Origin: Solen grandis
Lineage: Eukaryota > Mollusca > Bivalvia > Adapedonta > Solenidae
Reading direction: 5' to 3'
Assembly: GCA_021229015.1 (NCBI GenBank)
Contig: CM037777.1
Coordinates: forward strand, 52,893,554-52,957,553
DNA length: 64,000 bases
Translations under genes and position numbers: made by a program
In this document: in pieces, positions 43,245-58,740 of the stretch
Position numbering within the stretch: the stretch's first letter is position 1
Layout: each line of letters starts with the position of its first letter
Notes under the pieces: model-generated
What the model saw: only the letters and a program-made list of their open reading frames with translations
Told to the model about the DNA's origin: nothing
The model's database searches: none

Positions 43245-44700
43245 AATAATCGATGACACAGATATATATATATAAAGTCAATTATCTTAACACCAATTAT
43301 CGTTAGAAACCCTCTTCCCTAGATTTTTAAAACCTTTTCTCTGTTAAATGACAAATGTGATGCTCCATCTCTGACGTTGGACATTCCAGAAAACATTTCT
43401 ATGATTACTGGATGCCGCTTGAAAGCGAAATATGTTTAAAATATGTAAAAAAAATGTAAAACCCAAATACGGACTTAGAATTTCTCGGATTCCAAAGCAC
43501 ACTATCATGTCCATCTGAATACCAACAGTCATCTATTTTGAGTAGGAAGCTTTCACACATAATGGACTGACCTTAGCGCAAATTGGCAAGCCAAATTTGC
43601 AAAGGTATATATGATTTATAACATTCCAGGAGGTTCGTGTAAGGACACACTGGTGGTATTAGCTAAAACAGGTAAACGAGGAACAATTTAAAAAGTATAG
43701 GTTTGTGTTTATCATATATTAATGTATAAATTTTATCATTCCGTTCCTGAAACAGCATTATTTTATCTATAGTCGTGTAGGTAAATATTTAGGGAAAGAT
43801 GGTAAAAAAGATGTAGAGAAATTGAAAGAGCCAGATTCTTCTGTCTGAGGTTATCAAGAGAGCTTTTATCTATTTAGCTAGATATTTTTAGACTGATTAC
43901 TGTCAGTCTGTCTATTCTTCAGACTGAGCGTTTGATTAAAATTCATGAACAAAAAGACACATATTTTGAGCATATGCCATTAGATTTGTTATCCACTATT
44001 ATGAGGGCATGTTTTTATACGTAAATGGCAACTGCAGGTATATCAAAGAGTTTCCTGAGTAATACTTATTTCCTACCCCTACTGTTTAGAGCACAAACAA
44101 CTTCTTTCCATTTTTTCTTCTAATCAAGTTTTCATGAATTGTCTCTTTTTTTCATTGTTTATTTGGTCTGAAGAAGTTTATGGGTATATAGCAATTTGGA
44201 GTATTGAAATTTCAGATTTCTTTCTTTTTTAATGTTATATTAATACTGGTTGGGATCTTTTCTAGATAGATATATATTTTTATTCTAATAATTTTTAACC
44301 TAAAATAATCAACTTACTGTTAATGTCTTCGCAAATCTATTATTTTTCAAAATAATGATTATAATAATTAAAAATAGGTTGATACAATGACATTCCCAGA
44401 ATATTAGCATAGAGTTTTTTCTTTGTCATTACAAAAGTGCCACATTTTTCATTTTATATGATCATGTCATGTGTATGTCTTTGTGCACTTGAATGCATAG
44501 TTCTGAATTATTGTCCAATTTATGTTTACATCAGGAGAAATTTAATTCCATTTTGACTTATGAATAGGTACAGCATCATTATTAAATAAAATATTGTATA
44601 CTGATTTATCACAACAATTTTTATACAAGGTTGATATAAAAAAATCCTTGTTTAATTAAAGGTATAATTCCGTTATGCATGAACCGTTTAATTCCAGTAA
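43245..44700. other. No gene recognised
   Basis: AT-rich sequence after the COR-Death gene. Nothing supported. Confidence 0.45.
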
Positions 44701-47700
44701 CGAGTTCATGATATTGTAAAAAATAAAATCATTTTTATTTTATTTTTTATTTACAAAAAGGAAAAAAAGCAATATTATTTCTAAGGTACAATCCACAAAT
44801 ATGACGCTTGCAGTCTTTTTGACCTTTTGTCCTTTACAATTTTAAACAATTTTTATTTTATTAAAAATTTTAAATTTTTTTTTATTTATTTATTTTTTGG
44901 CTTTCACGTTTGGGGACTAAAAATTTTTGTGCATGTTGGGGTTTTTTTTTCATACATTTTAAAAAAACCCCCGAAAAATGAAATCAAATCTTTATAATTT
45001 AAACATCATAAAAACTGTTTTCTTTAGTTATTTTAAATTTCCTTTTGCATGATAATACATACAGAATATTTTGGATTTCCCGCAAACTTCACTTGACTTG
45101 ATAATTGTTTACACAATTTTACTGAACAAGAACAAACTACATGTATTCAGCCCAACGGGATCGAGATCAAATTTGGAGCAAAATTTTTTTCTGGTCTTCT
45201 TTAAATTTTACTTACAACAAAAATTTACAGGGTCGCACAAAAAAGTGGAAAAAAAAACAGGGGGAATTTTCAAATGATTAAAAAAAAAAAATAATTAATT
45301 TTTTAAACCGGAGATTTAATAAGAAGTTTTTTAAGCTTTAAATTTACAACGTTTCATTTTAAGCAAAGAGGAGCAGAAAAGTAATATTCCCGTGTTTTAA
45401 AGATTTTTTTGGGGCTCAACTTTCAAAAAATTTTTAACAGAAAAAATTTTCCCACTTTTAAAAATTAAAAAAGCATTAAAAGATATCTCAAACTTGTAAA
45501 AAAGGCCGGAAACCCAAAAATTATTAAGAAACAAAACCTTTTCAGGGATTTTACGGAAAGCGTCCGCAAACCCTTTTGGGAAAAGGGGTGCACAATTAAT
45601 TATGCATACAACCGAAATTCGCGGATAAAAAGGGTCACAACGAACTAAAAAGCTGATCAACATCTGCAGCTACAAAGGGAAAATTTTTCTATGAAAGGGG
45701 AGAAATTCGAAAATAGAAAAAACATTGACCCGTAAAAAAGATTAATTTCTATAAAAAAGGTAATTTTTGGGGTTTTTTTCACTTTTCCCCCCTTTGAAAA
45801 ATATTAAAATCACGTAAAGGCATAAAATTGGGGCTCTCTTTTTCCCTTTTTTTTTAATAAGGACAAAACCAAAAAAAAAGGGAAAGGGAAAACTGCTGTT
45901 ACCTTTTTAAAAACCCAAGCGTTTCTAAAGTTATCCCCTAAACTAAATGAAATGGTCGAGAAAAACGTGCGCCTTTTTGTTCCCGCAAAATATTCTGACG
46001 TTCCGAGCTTTTTTCCCCGAATGCTTTTTGGATTGTTTCCGGTTTTAGTTTTTTGCGTGTTTTCGCCACAGTTAATAAGTCGGGGGTTTTTAAGAATTTC
46101 ATAGTTCAAAAATGTGTCTTTTTAATCTTTCGACTGTTCGGAAATATAAACACAAGTTTTTTTTTCACACAGTGTTCAAAAAACTTCCGTCAATTTTCTA
46201 GAGATAAATTTTTGGGCAAATCTATTTAAGCATCATTGTTTTTTTCGATAAAACTTGAGAAACAATAACATTTTTTTTTTCTTCATGAAAAAACTGTTTC
46301 AAATAAATCCCTCTTTTAGTTTTAGAAAATTATTTTTCCGTTTTTTTTTTTCTTTCCTTTTTAAAAAAATTTTTTTTGTTCGAGGGCTGAAGCGAAACTA
46401 TGCTAAGTTCTTTTTATTTAAAATTTTCCTTCTCACCCTCGATTTTTTTTCGCTATTTTTGCTAAATATTCCTTTTTGGGCCCAGGGGCCGTTTTTTTTT
46501 TTGTCCGGCTATGATCGGATTGTGGAAATCTTTTGAAATTCGTGAATTGGGATTAGAAATTTTATAAATTTTTAAATTTTTTTGATACAAATTTATTAAC
46601 GTTCAATTTTTTTGATCAACTTTTTTTGTTCGATAAAAAACTAAAACTTTTTCAAACATTTAAACCTTTCTTCGACATCAAAAAAAAATGACTTTTTTAT
46701 TCAAAAGGGAATAACTAAATAAGAAAATCCCTTTCCTTTCTCGAATAAAAAGTTTTTTTATTTAAAAAAAAAGGAAAAAAAAAAAAGTTGTTTCCAAGGG
46801 GTTTTCAATGTTAAATTTGAAAAATTTAAATTTAATATATTTCTTATTGTTTGTTTTTTTTTTCGAATTATTTTTCGTTACTTTATTTCAAATTTTTAGG
46901 GAAAAAAAACTTTTAATTTTAAATAGTACTCTGTTTTTTTATAAAAATTTCTATGAATAATTGTTAAAAAATTACTCATTTAAAAAACCTTTTAAGGTTC
47001 CTGGGAACGTAGTTTTAAACAAACAGTTTTAATTTTTAGCTCAAGTTTTTTGATTTGCAATTTAAAATCAATTTCCCCAAAGGGTTAAAAAAATTTTAAA
47101 TCAAGACAAGTTTTGAAACCAATGATTACAATTTAAAAAAACCAGGAAGAGTTTTTACATTTTAAGAATGGAACCAAATTTTAAAAAAAAAGTTAAAAAA
47201 TTTTAATATTTTTTTGAAAAAACAAAAAAGGAAACATTTTGGACTAAATAAATAAACCCAAAAGAAAGAGAAAAAAATTTTTAAAAAAATTTTTTTTTTT
47301 GGCCATATGAAATCATTATTGTAGAGTTTTAAAAAAAAAAAAAGTTTTGTTTTTTTTATTTTGGTTCCCCCAAAAAAATAATGTTGTGGACCATTTTTTA
47401 TTTAAAGCCCCCCGGAAATTTGCTTAAATTTTAACCTCAAAAAGGAAATTACATTAACTTTAAAAAAAGGGGGGTCCAAATCCGGGGGGGAAAGGGGCCG
47501 GGTTTCCATAACTGCTTGGTCAGGTCTTTTGCAAAATCGGAAAAAAAAATCTAAACTTTTTTATTTTTCATCGATTAAGAAACACGTTATCAAATTAAAT
47601 TTTAACACTCCGTTTCTGGGGGTGGGGATGGGTCATTTTGGGGAGGGAAAACCGGGGGCCTGGAAAAACCCGCGTTCTGGGCGGGGGGGCCACTGACCAG

Positions 47701-50700
47701 GGGAAAAACAGCCCAAAAAAAAAATTTTTGTTCCAAAAGGGTTGCCCTTGGGCGGGGTAAAGTTTTTTAGGTATGGAACATATCACTTTTTTTTGGGGAA
47801 AAAAAAACACAAAAAAGCGCAAAAAATTTCGAATAGGGGGGGGGGGAACTTTTAAAATTAAAAATAAAAAAAACTTTGAAAAATAGACCCATTTTTTCCC
47901 GGAAAATAATCTGATTTGCAAAATTTAAACTTGCTTAAAATATTTTTTCCCTTCCATTTTTAGTCTTTTAAGAACGATTGCAAAAAAACTTTTTCCCCAA
48001 ATATAATCAAACTTTAACCCCCAAAATAGATTGCATAACTTAAATTATGGGAAAAAAACTGTTTTTTTCCATACAAAAAATTTAAAATTCAAAATAATTC
48101 CCCGCCCCTTTGGGGAGTGTAAACTTTTTGGGGAAAAATAACTTTTATATCCTTTTTTTTTTTTAAACACAAGCCAATCAAAAAAAATTGTATCCACAAA
48201 ACCACTCATTTTATTTTTTTTTTCTCCTTTAAAACATGGGATTCCCAAAAAGTTTTCAACGGGATAAGGGTTTTCCCCTTTGCTTTAAAACCTTTTCCCC
48301 CCGTAGGAAGAAATTAATGATACAAAATTTAAAAAGAATTTGCGATTACAGACATTTCAAATATTGATATATTCAAAAAAAAGGGATTTTTTTTTCGAAA
48401 TCTTTTTGTTAAGCCCTTTTTCTTTTGAAATTTTTTTCCCCAAAGGGTGGGCCTATTTTTTAAATTTTGAAACAAGCAAAGGATAATGGTTGTATAGTAC
48501 TCAGTTTTTAATCAGTTTTATATTTGCAAGGATTTTTTTTCCACACCACTTATGCAAAATTTTTGGGTAACAGACATATTAGCCTTCATTTTTCCCTTTT
48601 AACATCAATTCCAAAATTCTTTTCATTCCCCCTAAAAAAGAAAACCCTTTAAATACGGCAGATGCTTTTAAAAATAGAAAGGTTCCCCTAAATCAATAAA
48701 AAAAAAGTGTCTTTTGGGGGGAAGATCCAAAATTTTTATGGGGGGAAAATTTTTTGGGCATTAGCTTTTATAGTTTGTTTTTGGTTTAAAGGGTTTTAAA
48801 ATTTCATTTTGGGGGGCAGAACGTACCTAAATACCCGAGAATTTTAAAAAGGCCTTATGTAAAAAAACTTCAAACGTTCAAAACCCCTTTTTTTTTTTTT
48901 CAACGGGTTGCCCCTGGGGCTTTTTTTGGGGGTTAAAAAAAGAAGTAAGCAAAAAAAACAAAAAGTTTCTTTTGCTGAAATATGCCTTTTTTACATTTCA
49001 AGAAAATCTAAAATCGTTTTAAAAAAAGCGAAAAAAAATTTTGGGGATTTTTTTCCTGGGTTGGCTTTTTACGTACAATGTAAATACGTTTTCAAACCCC
49101 TCGAAAATATCTTTTTTTTTACCCTAAACACCTCGATTTCTAAACACCGTCACTTTGATTTTTCTATTTTTTAAAATCCATACCTTTTCGAGCAAAGAAT
49201 TTCAATAAATTTTTATCTCCCGGGGGAAGTGTAATTTACTACTGGGGTTCCTGCGAGACAATAGTTCATCATAAAACTTTAAAAAAAAAAAGCTTCCATT
49301 TTAACTCGCGGCACCAAAACCATTATGTGTATTTTTTTCCAAAACAAATTTAAATCCTCAGTAATCTAAAAAGTATTATGGACTTTATACAAAACCCCTT
49401 TTTTTGGTGACATGGTGCCCCGGGGAATAGTCTGAAAATTTTTTCCTAAAAAAAAAAACACTGTAGAAAAATTTTTGGACCCTTGTTTTTTTAAACCATT
49501 TTTTTAAAACTTTTTTGAAGGGGGAAAGGGAAAAATTCCCACTACATTTTTTCGGGGAAACATTGCAACATATCTTGATGTATGAAATTTACAAAAGTTT
49601 TTTATCATAAAAATATGCAAAACGTCCCCCTTTTTTTGGAAAAAGAGCTTTTGCTCAAAAACCCTTAAATTGAAAAAAAAATTGCAATGGAAAGGGGCTT
49701 TTTTTTTTCCGAACCCTGTTTTGGGGCCCCCCCCCTTTTTTCCCTTGTTACAAAACCAAAAATTCGTTACCGTTTCGTCATAATATTAACAAATCATATT
49801 TTTTTTGGTTGGGACCCCCCGTGTTTAAATTTGGGGGTCGTTTATGGAACCCCTTTTTTTTAAAGGGATAGGGGTACAATATTTCCCCCCAAATTTTAGC
49901 AAAGATGCTATTAAAAAAATTTCCCTTTTCATAAAGAAACCATTTGCGAAGTTTTTTAAAAATCATTCAAACATATGCCACCCCTTTCCCAAAGATGAAA
50001 ATTCCGCGTACTTTTCCCCAATACTAGCATGTAAGGTAGTAAAAAATCTCACAAACGACTCAATAAAGGCATCCCAAAAAAAAAAACACTTCAAAAAGGG
50101 CCCTTTTTTCTCCTGCTTTTTTTTTAAATTATAAACAAAAATTGACTTCTGACCACATGCATCTAAATACAAATAAAACACACATGGTTATTCTTTTTAA
50201 AAACCGGCATGTTTTACAACTATTTTTTTAAATTTACATTTTGGAAATTTTATTATAGGAAAAGTTAGCAGTTTTTATTTCAACTGTGCACTTTTTAAAC
50301 CCCTTTTTGTTTTTAAAAATTATTAATTCTGAATCTTTTTTAAATTTGTGATAAAAAAATTTTAAACAAACATTTTTTTGGGAACCCCTTTATTATCTTT
50401 TTTGTTTTAAAAAAAAAAACGTTTTTAAAAAATTTTTTGGGAGTTTTTTGCTTTTTTGAAACAAATTTTAAAAAGGGGGTTTGTGCCCAAAATGTTATTT
50501 GCTTTTTTTTATAAATTTTTGGGGATATAAAAAATTTTGCAGGGAAAAAAAGGTTAAATTCTGAAACACGTGAAATCCGGGGGTTTTTAAATTTTTCTTT
50601 TTCCATGCAAAAATTTTTTTTAATAGGTAATGAAAATATAAAAATTGTTAAAAAATTTGCACCCAACTTTTTTTTTTTTTAGGGAAAAAAATACATTTTT

Positions 50701-53700
50701 ATTTAATACGAGGCCAAAACCAAATTTTTTGCGGCCTGCATTTTTTTTATTTTTTTTGCTGAAAATAAAGTTTTCCCATCGCAAAAACGCATGCGGGAAT
50801 TTAAGTTTGATGACATTTAAACCGACGTTTGGTAAAAGGCGGATCCCCGTGGCCCCGGTTGAAAGGCTAAAAATGGAAAAACAAGAAAATAAGTCATCAT
50901 AAAAAATGGGTTTAATAAAAAAAAGAAAAACAACACTTTTAAAAAATTTGAAAAAAAAAAAAGGGCTTAAAATTTAAATTATCTCTCTCCCCTCCCCCAC
51001 ACACAAAACACTCTCTTTTCCCCAAACCCTCTCGCACATTTATATGCGTATTGCTATTGATAATGAATTTGTTAAACAAGCGTCTTGAATATTTTTGGTA
51101 AAAAAAAATAAAAAACACATAATAAAGCCTTTAAAATTAGTCAATCCCAAATTTAAAACGCTTAAAAAAAAAACGGACTGCATCGTTTTTACAAACTGCG
51201 TTTTTGAGGAAAAAAGAAAAATTGCCCTGAAATATTTTAATGACGTTATTTTTCGGTACAACACTGTCATCAGGCAACAAGGGTACCGATTTTGGGATAC
51301 TTGCGCTTTTTCCACATACTTTTTTTTAATTCCTTTTATAGCAGTGTAAATGCTATGAGCAAAGGGAAATCAAAATTTATTATTCCAACGGGGACATATT
51401 TATTTAGAATCTTTGGTCAAACTCAGAAAAAATATTTTATTTTTTTCGATAAGAGCATGATACAAAATTTTAGTGCCTACTTACCCCCTGCAAACCTTTA
51501 AAAAGGCTGAATTTTCCATGTTTTGACCCCACGATGACTACCTTGTGACATGCTCATTAAAAAGAGAACTTTGTACCGCATTTGTGTTTACCATTTACAA
51601 AATGAAACTCCTTCCTTGACTGTGTACATTTTTTCGCACGAAGAACTAGAGACCGGGGAAATGCCGGGGATGGAGTACAGTGCAGTAGCCGTGTAACCCG
51701 TTGCCTGCCAAAAGGGCCCCGTGGGGTTTGGGCCTTTTGGAAGATCGACATAGTAAAGGAAAGTCAGGGGGTTTGCCCGCGTCTGTAAATTTTGGGACAA
51801 GCCGGGCACCGGGGTTTGTGCGGGGCTGGGATGGGGCATACCGCCAGGGTGTGACAGATGGACAACAAAAGGGGGACCCGGGTTTCCCCTTTAAAAAATA
51901 AAAAAAAAACAAAAAGTTTCTTTACCCTTAAAAGTCCAAAAATGCCAAGTGCAAAAAAGAAATACAGGATAGGTGGCTAATTAAATTTTAAAAACTAATT
52001 AAAACTCTGTTTTTAAAAAAGTTTTTTGTCTCGCTATGTACGCTTAGGCTGTTTTTTGAGTAATTTCAATAACCTAGACATGTCACTCCGTTTGCCATTT
52101 AGGTAAATTTGTGTTTTTTTTTGTTTAACATTGATTCAATTTTGCTTGGGGTTTACCCCCAAACACCGCATGCCAATTTAGACCCCGGGAACAAACGTAA
52201 ATGCTGACCATATAAGGAGCATATGCAATGAAAATTTTGAATACCCCGGGGCTTTTTCGCGGATGGGGTCGCCCTACTCACACCTTAGAAAAAAAAACAG
52301 ATCCATCTTATGGAGTTACTATGACAAACGTGCCATGTCAAAAATTCGGAAGCTTCGTGGGTTCGTGCCCAAAAATTTAAACCACGAAAATGTCGGAAAA
52401 ACGCGTCACAATGTCAACCTTTTTTTGGTTAAATTCTTCGTACATCCAAAGGGCTGGCTCTTGGGGGGGCAAATCCAGGGGGACGTGCCCCAAATTTTTC
52501 ATCACCTTAAGGTATTTTATAATAAGATAAGAAGAGCATCTGTTTATGAACGGACATGATAATACAGGATAAACAAACATTTTGATGAAAAAAAACCGGC
52601 CCTCTGGGGAACTTGTCACCCACATTTGGTATTTTAAAAATTGGGATAAATTTAAAACCCAATCGAGGGTTTCCCGTGATTTTTCCCAAAAGGGTATCAT
52701 GTACCCCTTATATTTTGATAAAGAACACATTTTAAAAATCAAATTTGGCAACTTTTTGCACCATGGAAAAACCCTCATTTTTTTGCGCGTTTATATTTAT
52801 TTAAATTAATAATACATACAAGCTGTTCGTCAGTCTACAAGCACTTTTAACAAACTAACAGAAATGGACTCTTCTGCGGTTAAAAATAATTTTAACAAAT
52901 TAAAAAAGGGAAAAGGGCAATGTGATTGTTTGGGGATCATGTCACAGTCTAACGACAGTTTGTAAGTAATATTTAAAAAATAAATAGGCCCTAGCTGACT
53001 GAAATAAGTTGAGGGAAAATTTAAAAAAAAAAAACCAAAAAAGCAAATATTGATATAGGGAATAATGTCACTTCAAGCACTTTTTCGCTGTCAACGTGGC
53101 GTTGTTCAAAATTCTCTAGCCAAGCAAACTGACCGCAGGACGGGAAAAGCCCTTTGGGACCTTTTTCGCGGTGAGGCAGATTGGTATTCATGGGAACCAT
53201 CTGAAGTCGGGGGGGCCCGGAGGTAATAACCACCTGGAATATGCTACGCCTTGTTTTAAAACTTTTTATATAAAACTAAAAAATTACTTGATTTTATTGG
53301 AAGTATTTCATACGTGTGGATCAATTTTATACTGAAACAGATTTTTGAAGATTGGTTTACAAAATGACGAAGTCCCGTTTAAAATGACCGGGATATATAG
53401 AGGTAACATACATAAAGGGTTCTTATCAGTGTTGGGCTGATTAACCAGTTCGTTGACGAATCGTTTGGGGAAGGCCCGCTGATTAATCCGAAGACCTTTT
53501 TTCTCAACGAATTTGGCAAAAATTATTTTGACATATTGCAAAATTATTTTTAATTGTGTAAACGACACATTTGTCACTACATTTTGGTTTCAAGTAAGTA
53601 AATTTTACTAAATAATAAGTTTTAAAAACTAACAAATGCAAAATATAACTTTCAGGGCAGATAACTCAAAGAGGCACGGTGACCCACATTTTTTTCCATA

Positions 53701-56700
53701 AATCTGTTTTTAGTGTGAATACCTATAATCATGCAAAGTTTAAAACAATTCTACAGTGAAGTTTCAGTTTTCCTTCTTTTCAATAGAAACTGTAAAACTC
53801 TTTAAAAAACGTTTGATACGTTTAAAAGTCACAGGGGGTAAACTGAAGGGATCGAACGCGGGCATTTTCCTAACAGGGCGAATGTTTAATCGACCCACTA
53901 ACCCCGGGGGCATATTTAAAATAAGGACACAAGAAAAGATCAAAGCAAAATGTTTTAAAGACGGCAGACAATAAAAAATTGTTCCCCTCTTTCTCTTCTA
54001 TCGTTTTGACCTTAATAGTTCATGATTTAAATCAAAAGAAGCAAATACAAATAAACATACAATACATGTATAGCCCAAAATTTTTCCCAAAAAAAATTTT
54101 AAATAACTTAATAATTGCATTTTGTTACGTTTAAAACAATCTTTTCAAACTTTCATTTTTTTAAAATTATTATGTTATTTTTTATTTTTTTTAAAGTAAT
54201 CTTTTACTATTTTTTTTTGATAAAGAAATTGAAACAAGAATTGATAATAAAAATAAGAATTATTTCAGGCTCAATAAAGTAAACATAAATCCCACTGCCA
54301 GACCGACAAGTGAAGCGAAAGTATCATGACCACATGTACAAACACCCAAAATACAAACTCACCACTTATAATTATTAAACAGAATCAAACACACTAAGAA
54401 AAAAACACCTAACAAATATTTGATCTCCAAAACATCACATGAAACTTATGCTCCTGAAAAATTTTTTCAATCACAGCTTTACATTCGACTGCAATACCAT
54501 TTGCACATGCGCCAACGGAAGTGAAACCCCTTTTTAATTTTAAAATATTAAAAATACACATGACTTTTAAAAAAAGTACTGTAAACGGAACAGCACGAAA
54601 AACCTCCAGAAAAAAGCCAAAAGTTGTCGATCATTTTTCACAACTCTGTGCATTTTTTCCGAAACCCTTAATCGAAATACAAGACCACCGGCTTTTTTTT
54701 TACAAGTTGCGGTCGCCCGAGAGTAGACAGATTCTTCCCCCACCTGCGAAATGTTGGTTTAGGTCTTTATTTTTTTAGAAAGAAAAAAACAAGTTTAATT
54801 ACGATACATGAAAACTGAACCATTACTTTATAATTCAATTTTCCGCTTAACCTTTTTCTAAAGGTCGTTAAACCCCGTTAAAGGAAGTCGCTCTCGTACT
54901 CCGAGACACACGATAAAACGCTTTTTTTGATAGCAGCGATCTTTATTTGTCTCTCCGTCAGAAATAAATTTTTAAAGGGTGCAGATTTATTTATAATAAT
55001 TTAAAAAAAAAAAAAAAAAATAAAAACGGATAATGAAAAAAGAAAACCCCCCTTTTAAAAAAGTGTCCTCCGCTTGGTCATCAAACCATGTCCCCCAATT
55101 TCATAGGGATCTTTTTATATTGCGTTGCCATGAACAGGGGAAATGGGGGCTTGGATAGTATCAGGGTTTCCGTATTGGCATCACGGGTACATCGGAAACT
55201 CGATGTCATCAGGCTTGATATGTTCCTGACAAACCCGTTAATTTTCCCACTCAGTGGGCGTCGCCCGTGAGGGGGCCTACCCTGGGGAAAAGCGAGAGGG
55301 ATTCTACAAATTTATATTCATGACGTCACCTATCCTCACTTTTTGACGTCAACTTTTTCTTTAGTTAAAATTGTTTTGTTTTTCATGCTATACGCAAATT
55401 AAGCACGTGTTAACCGGGTCGAGGTCATCTAAATACGAAGGGCCCTAGTTTTTAAGTGATTTAAATTTCAAGTATCGAACGAAACCCGATATACTCGAAA
55501 AAACGAAAATCCAATTTCCCTTTTAACACTTTACAAAATGCGAAGTTTTTTAAAAAAGATACAAATGTGCCCGTTATTTTTTTTACGCCTTACTTTGGCC
55601 ATATGATATATATAAAAGTTGCTTGCTTTTTTTTTAACCGTGCATTTTTTGAAAAAAACACATGGTAAGGCATTTTTATGTTTATAAAAGTATATTTTTT
55701 TTAGAAATTGTTATACATTCTAAAATTTATTGGGTTTTAATATCGAAAAGGTGATAAATTTTGGGTTTAACCAACGAATCCTTAAAATTTTAAACGTCCG
55801 ATTTAAACCAACCAAAAAAAAATCAAGATATTCAAATAAGTGACGAATAATTTGACGTAAATTTTAATGCCTACCCTGCCATAGATGAAGTCCCGGGTCA
55901 CTCTTAACGTGACTGTGCCCTTGAGGTTTCCCACGAGACTGAGGGGAACACCATTGGGGTTTCCCCAACTTGCCCGGGTGACTTACATTGGGAACACAGG
56001 ACAAACTGGTCCGTCCAAAGGAAAAATCCAAGTGGAAATCGTCACTGCCAAAACCCTCCGTTGTCAATGGAAACATCACTTGAATATTCGATCTATTCAT
56101 TTTAACCCGTGTTAAAATTTCGCACACCTCTCTCATGCAATAAAAATGGGTCATATTTTCCCCAAATCCGAACTCGAAGAAAACTACTTGTGAATTGATA
56201 AAATATATCGTTCCAAAAAAAATGTCAATAATTTTCTTTTTATTTAATTTTCACACAACACACAAACCAGCCAAAAACGGTTTTTTTCCCAGGTTTCACA
56301 TTGTTTTCCACTTCTACGGTTTTTTGACTTGCGGGAATTGCCAGTCTTAAGTAGCAGTAAAAACAAAAGCAGACATTGTGGATTTGCATAATTGCCGCAG
56401 CGTTTTTTTAAAACCGCGCTCATACGCTCAAAAAAATGCGATTGTATGCACAATTCACTTATACTGAAACTAAAATATTGACTTTCCTTTTGGTATGCAA
56501 AATAATGAAGGAACCTTCCCCACTCTGGATCATATGAAAAAAAATCAAAGCTGGGTTTTCCATGAAGCAAAAAAGTTTACTACAGAACTGGTAAGTTGCA
56601 GGAAAACGTATGGACTATTTTTGCACATAAAACATTTGCCTCACGAGTTTAACCCCGCTTTAAGCTGGAATTTAAAAATGACATGTATAGCTATTTTTCA

Positions 56701-58730
56701 TGGCAAGTACATCCTGCCGACAGTCTTTCCGCGCAATGTGCCTTTTATATTCTCCGAAGCTATGCAGGAACTAGTTCTGTACAATAGGGGTATGTTTGAA
56801 AATCATATTGGACGAGTCCATAATATTCCCCCTTTGCCAAAACTGTTATAGACCTTTTCTTTTATACCCATAGTTTCCAGAAAAAGTATTGGCGTGGTTT
56901 GAGAAAGATAAACACACAACATTCCATTTCATGTCCGTTTCTTTGGGTTTCACTAAAAGTGCGAACGTGTAAAAGCAAGAAAACAAAAACGATACTATAA
57001 TACAAACAAAAAAAATGACACTAAAACAGTTTTTTATTTCGATATAATTACAATTCACCGCATTCAACCGAGTGGGCTCAAATTTTAAAAATATTTAACA
57101 ATGATTCGATAAAAGCCTTTCCAGACCGTCTTCTGCAAAATATAAGTTTTAAATGTAATGTCCCAAAGGTAAGGACTTACATGCAAAACACAATAAAATT
57201 TAATCTTAAGTGTTTTCCCCCCGACCCGTTTTAAAAAATTATAGTGGGAATATTTTTTTAGGACCCTGTTTTTACCCCGTATGATCAAAAACGGTCGGGG
57301 ACCATCCTCATTTTACCTTACAAAAATAATTATATATATATGTGATATTTCAAATTTTTCACGATTTTTTCAGGGATACTAGGCCTTTTTACTTTTTTCT
57401 AAATTAACACATTTAGAGATATTTTAATGCATTGAAATACTTAAACAAGAAAAACAAAGCTTGTAAAAAGGTGTACGACAATAATCTTCAATCAGTTAAG
57501 GGGGGCCAGTATTTTTGGAAGAAAAAGAAGAAATACATGTACTCGAAGTTTTTTTTTCTTCCCAAATTTAAAAATGCCCCAAGTTTCTTTTTGTACTTCT
57601 CGTAAAACCGTTATCTTTTTTCGCCTTTTTTCAATGTCAAAAATTTTGTGATATCTACATGAAATGTATTTGAAACTTGACAAAACTTACAACGATAAAA
57701 AAGGGTTTAAAAACCCCCATTTCTGTTATTTTTTTGAGTTCATCATCTTTTCCCACAGCATTTCATCATTTAGCGACGTTTTCAATTAGTAGAAAAAAAC
57801 CTGAAGTCACAGAGGTCCGGTAAGAACCACCGACCTACCACAAACAAACTGGGGAAAATCAAAGCGTCCATCGGGGTTCGAGTCACAGCGGGGGAGGGGC
57901 TAGGTAATGTCAAGTTAACACTTACCCCCTCGGCCCTAAAACCAATACCCCACGTTTTTTCCCAAAAAGTCGATTCATTTTCATTATAAACTGCACAAAA
58001 ATTTATACAGAATGTATTATCTAAAAAATACAATTTTACAAAAGATATTGAAAACATTTATATGTAGCTAAGTTAAATAATTTTGTTTAAAAATTTAAAT
58101 TTAAGATCTTTATGAACACAGACATTATAAAAAAAGGTTACAAAAATTTCAACCGTACTCCATGTACACGGGCAATGAGGGTATAACACAGTGTTACAGC
58201 AATGACTTCAACTTAAAAATGATAAGGGAACTAGGGGAAATCTATTTTTTTACGTACTTTGAATCAAGGACAAAACTCAGACCACCGTTAGCTTGAAAAA
58301 GAGACTTGGGGTTCAATATTATAAAAAATTAGATAAATTTAAATAAACATGACACGGACCAAAATATGATTCATGCGTATCTAGGCAAACCCCTACTCGC
58401 GCACGCTAGTGCGTACAATTTGTCATAAAAAAAAGTCTAACATTTTTTTTTATACTTTTGCAATATGAAAAAACAAAGCCTGAAGCGTTTAACTTTTTTG
58501 GGGCTTAAAAGAAATAGGTTTTTTACAAACTTCAGAAAAAAGGGGGATACTCTGGCTAGTATAAATTAAGTAGTCAATGAAACAAATGGGGCATTCACCT
58601 TTTTTTGTAACAACTGTTTCAGCGCAAGGTTAAAGCGGGTTTGTAACAACGACTTTCCGGGGAAATTTTTTTGAAAAAATTTTTAAACCTTATTTTTACC
58701 CCCCCCCCCCCCCCCCCCCCCCCCCACCAC
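44700..58730. other. Homopolymer-inflated, probably unreliable sequence
   Basis: Runs of 4-10 identical bases of all four nucleotides occur every few bases (for example around 47,460-47,850 and 49,680-49,870), unlike both flanks. Long A/T runs alternate with G or C runs. No frame resembles a known protein, and no splice-consistent exon was found. The SINE embedded at 57,760-57,945 is garbled in the same style. I read this as unpolished or low-coverage assembly; gene absence here should not be taken as real. Confidence 0.7.
57760..57945 (-). mobile_element. SINE copy within the abnormal region
   Basis: 'accaccgacctaccacaaac', 'ggggttcgagtca', 'gcgggggaggggct' and 'ccccctcggcc' follow the order of the SINE at 12,822-13,074, with several extra or missing homopolymer bases. 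Confidence 0.6.
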
Positions 58731-58740
58731 CACCCACCCA
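58699..58740. repeat. Poly-C / CCA tract
   Basis: About 27 C then ccaccacccaccca. It marks the right-hand edge of the abnormal region. Confidence 0.9.

Noticed and set aside
45000..57700. Many open frames of 60-130 codons in the abnormal region
   Set aside because: Composition is driven by homopolymers (Lys/Phe/Asn/Pro runs), with no recognisable domain or splice-consistent neighbour; indels there make frames meaningless.
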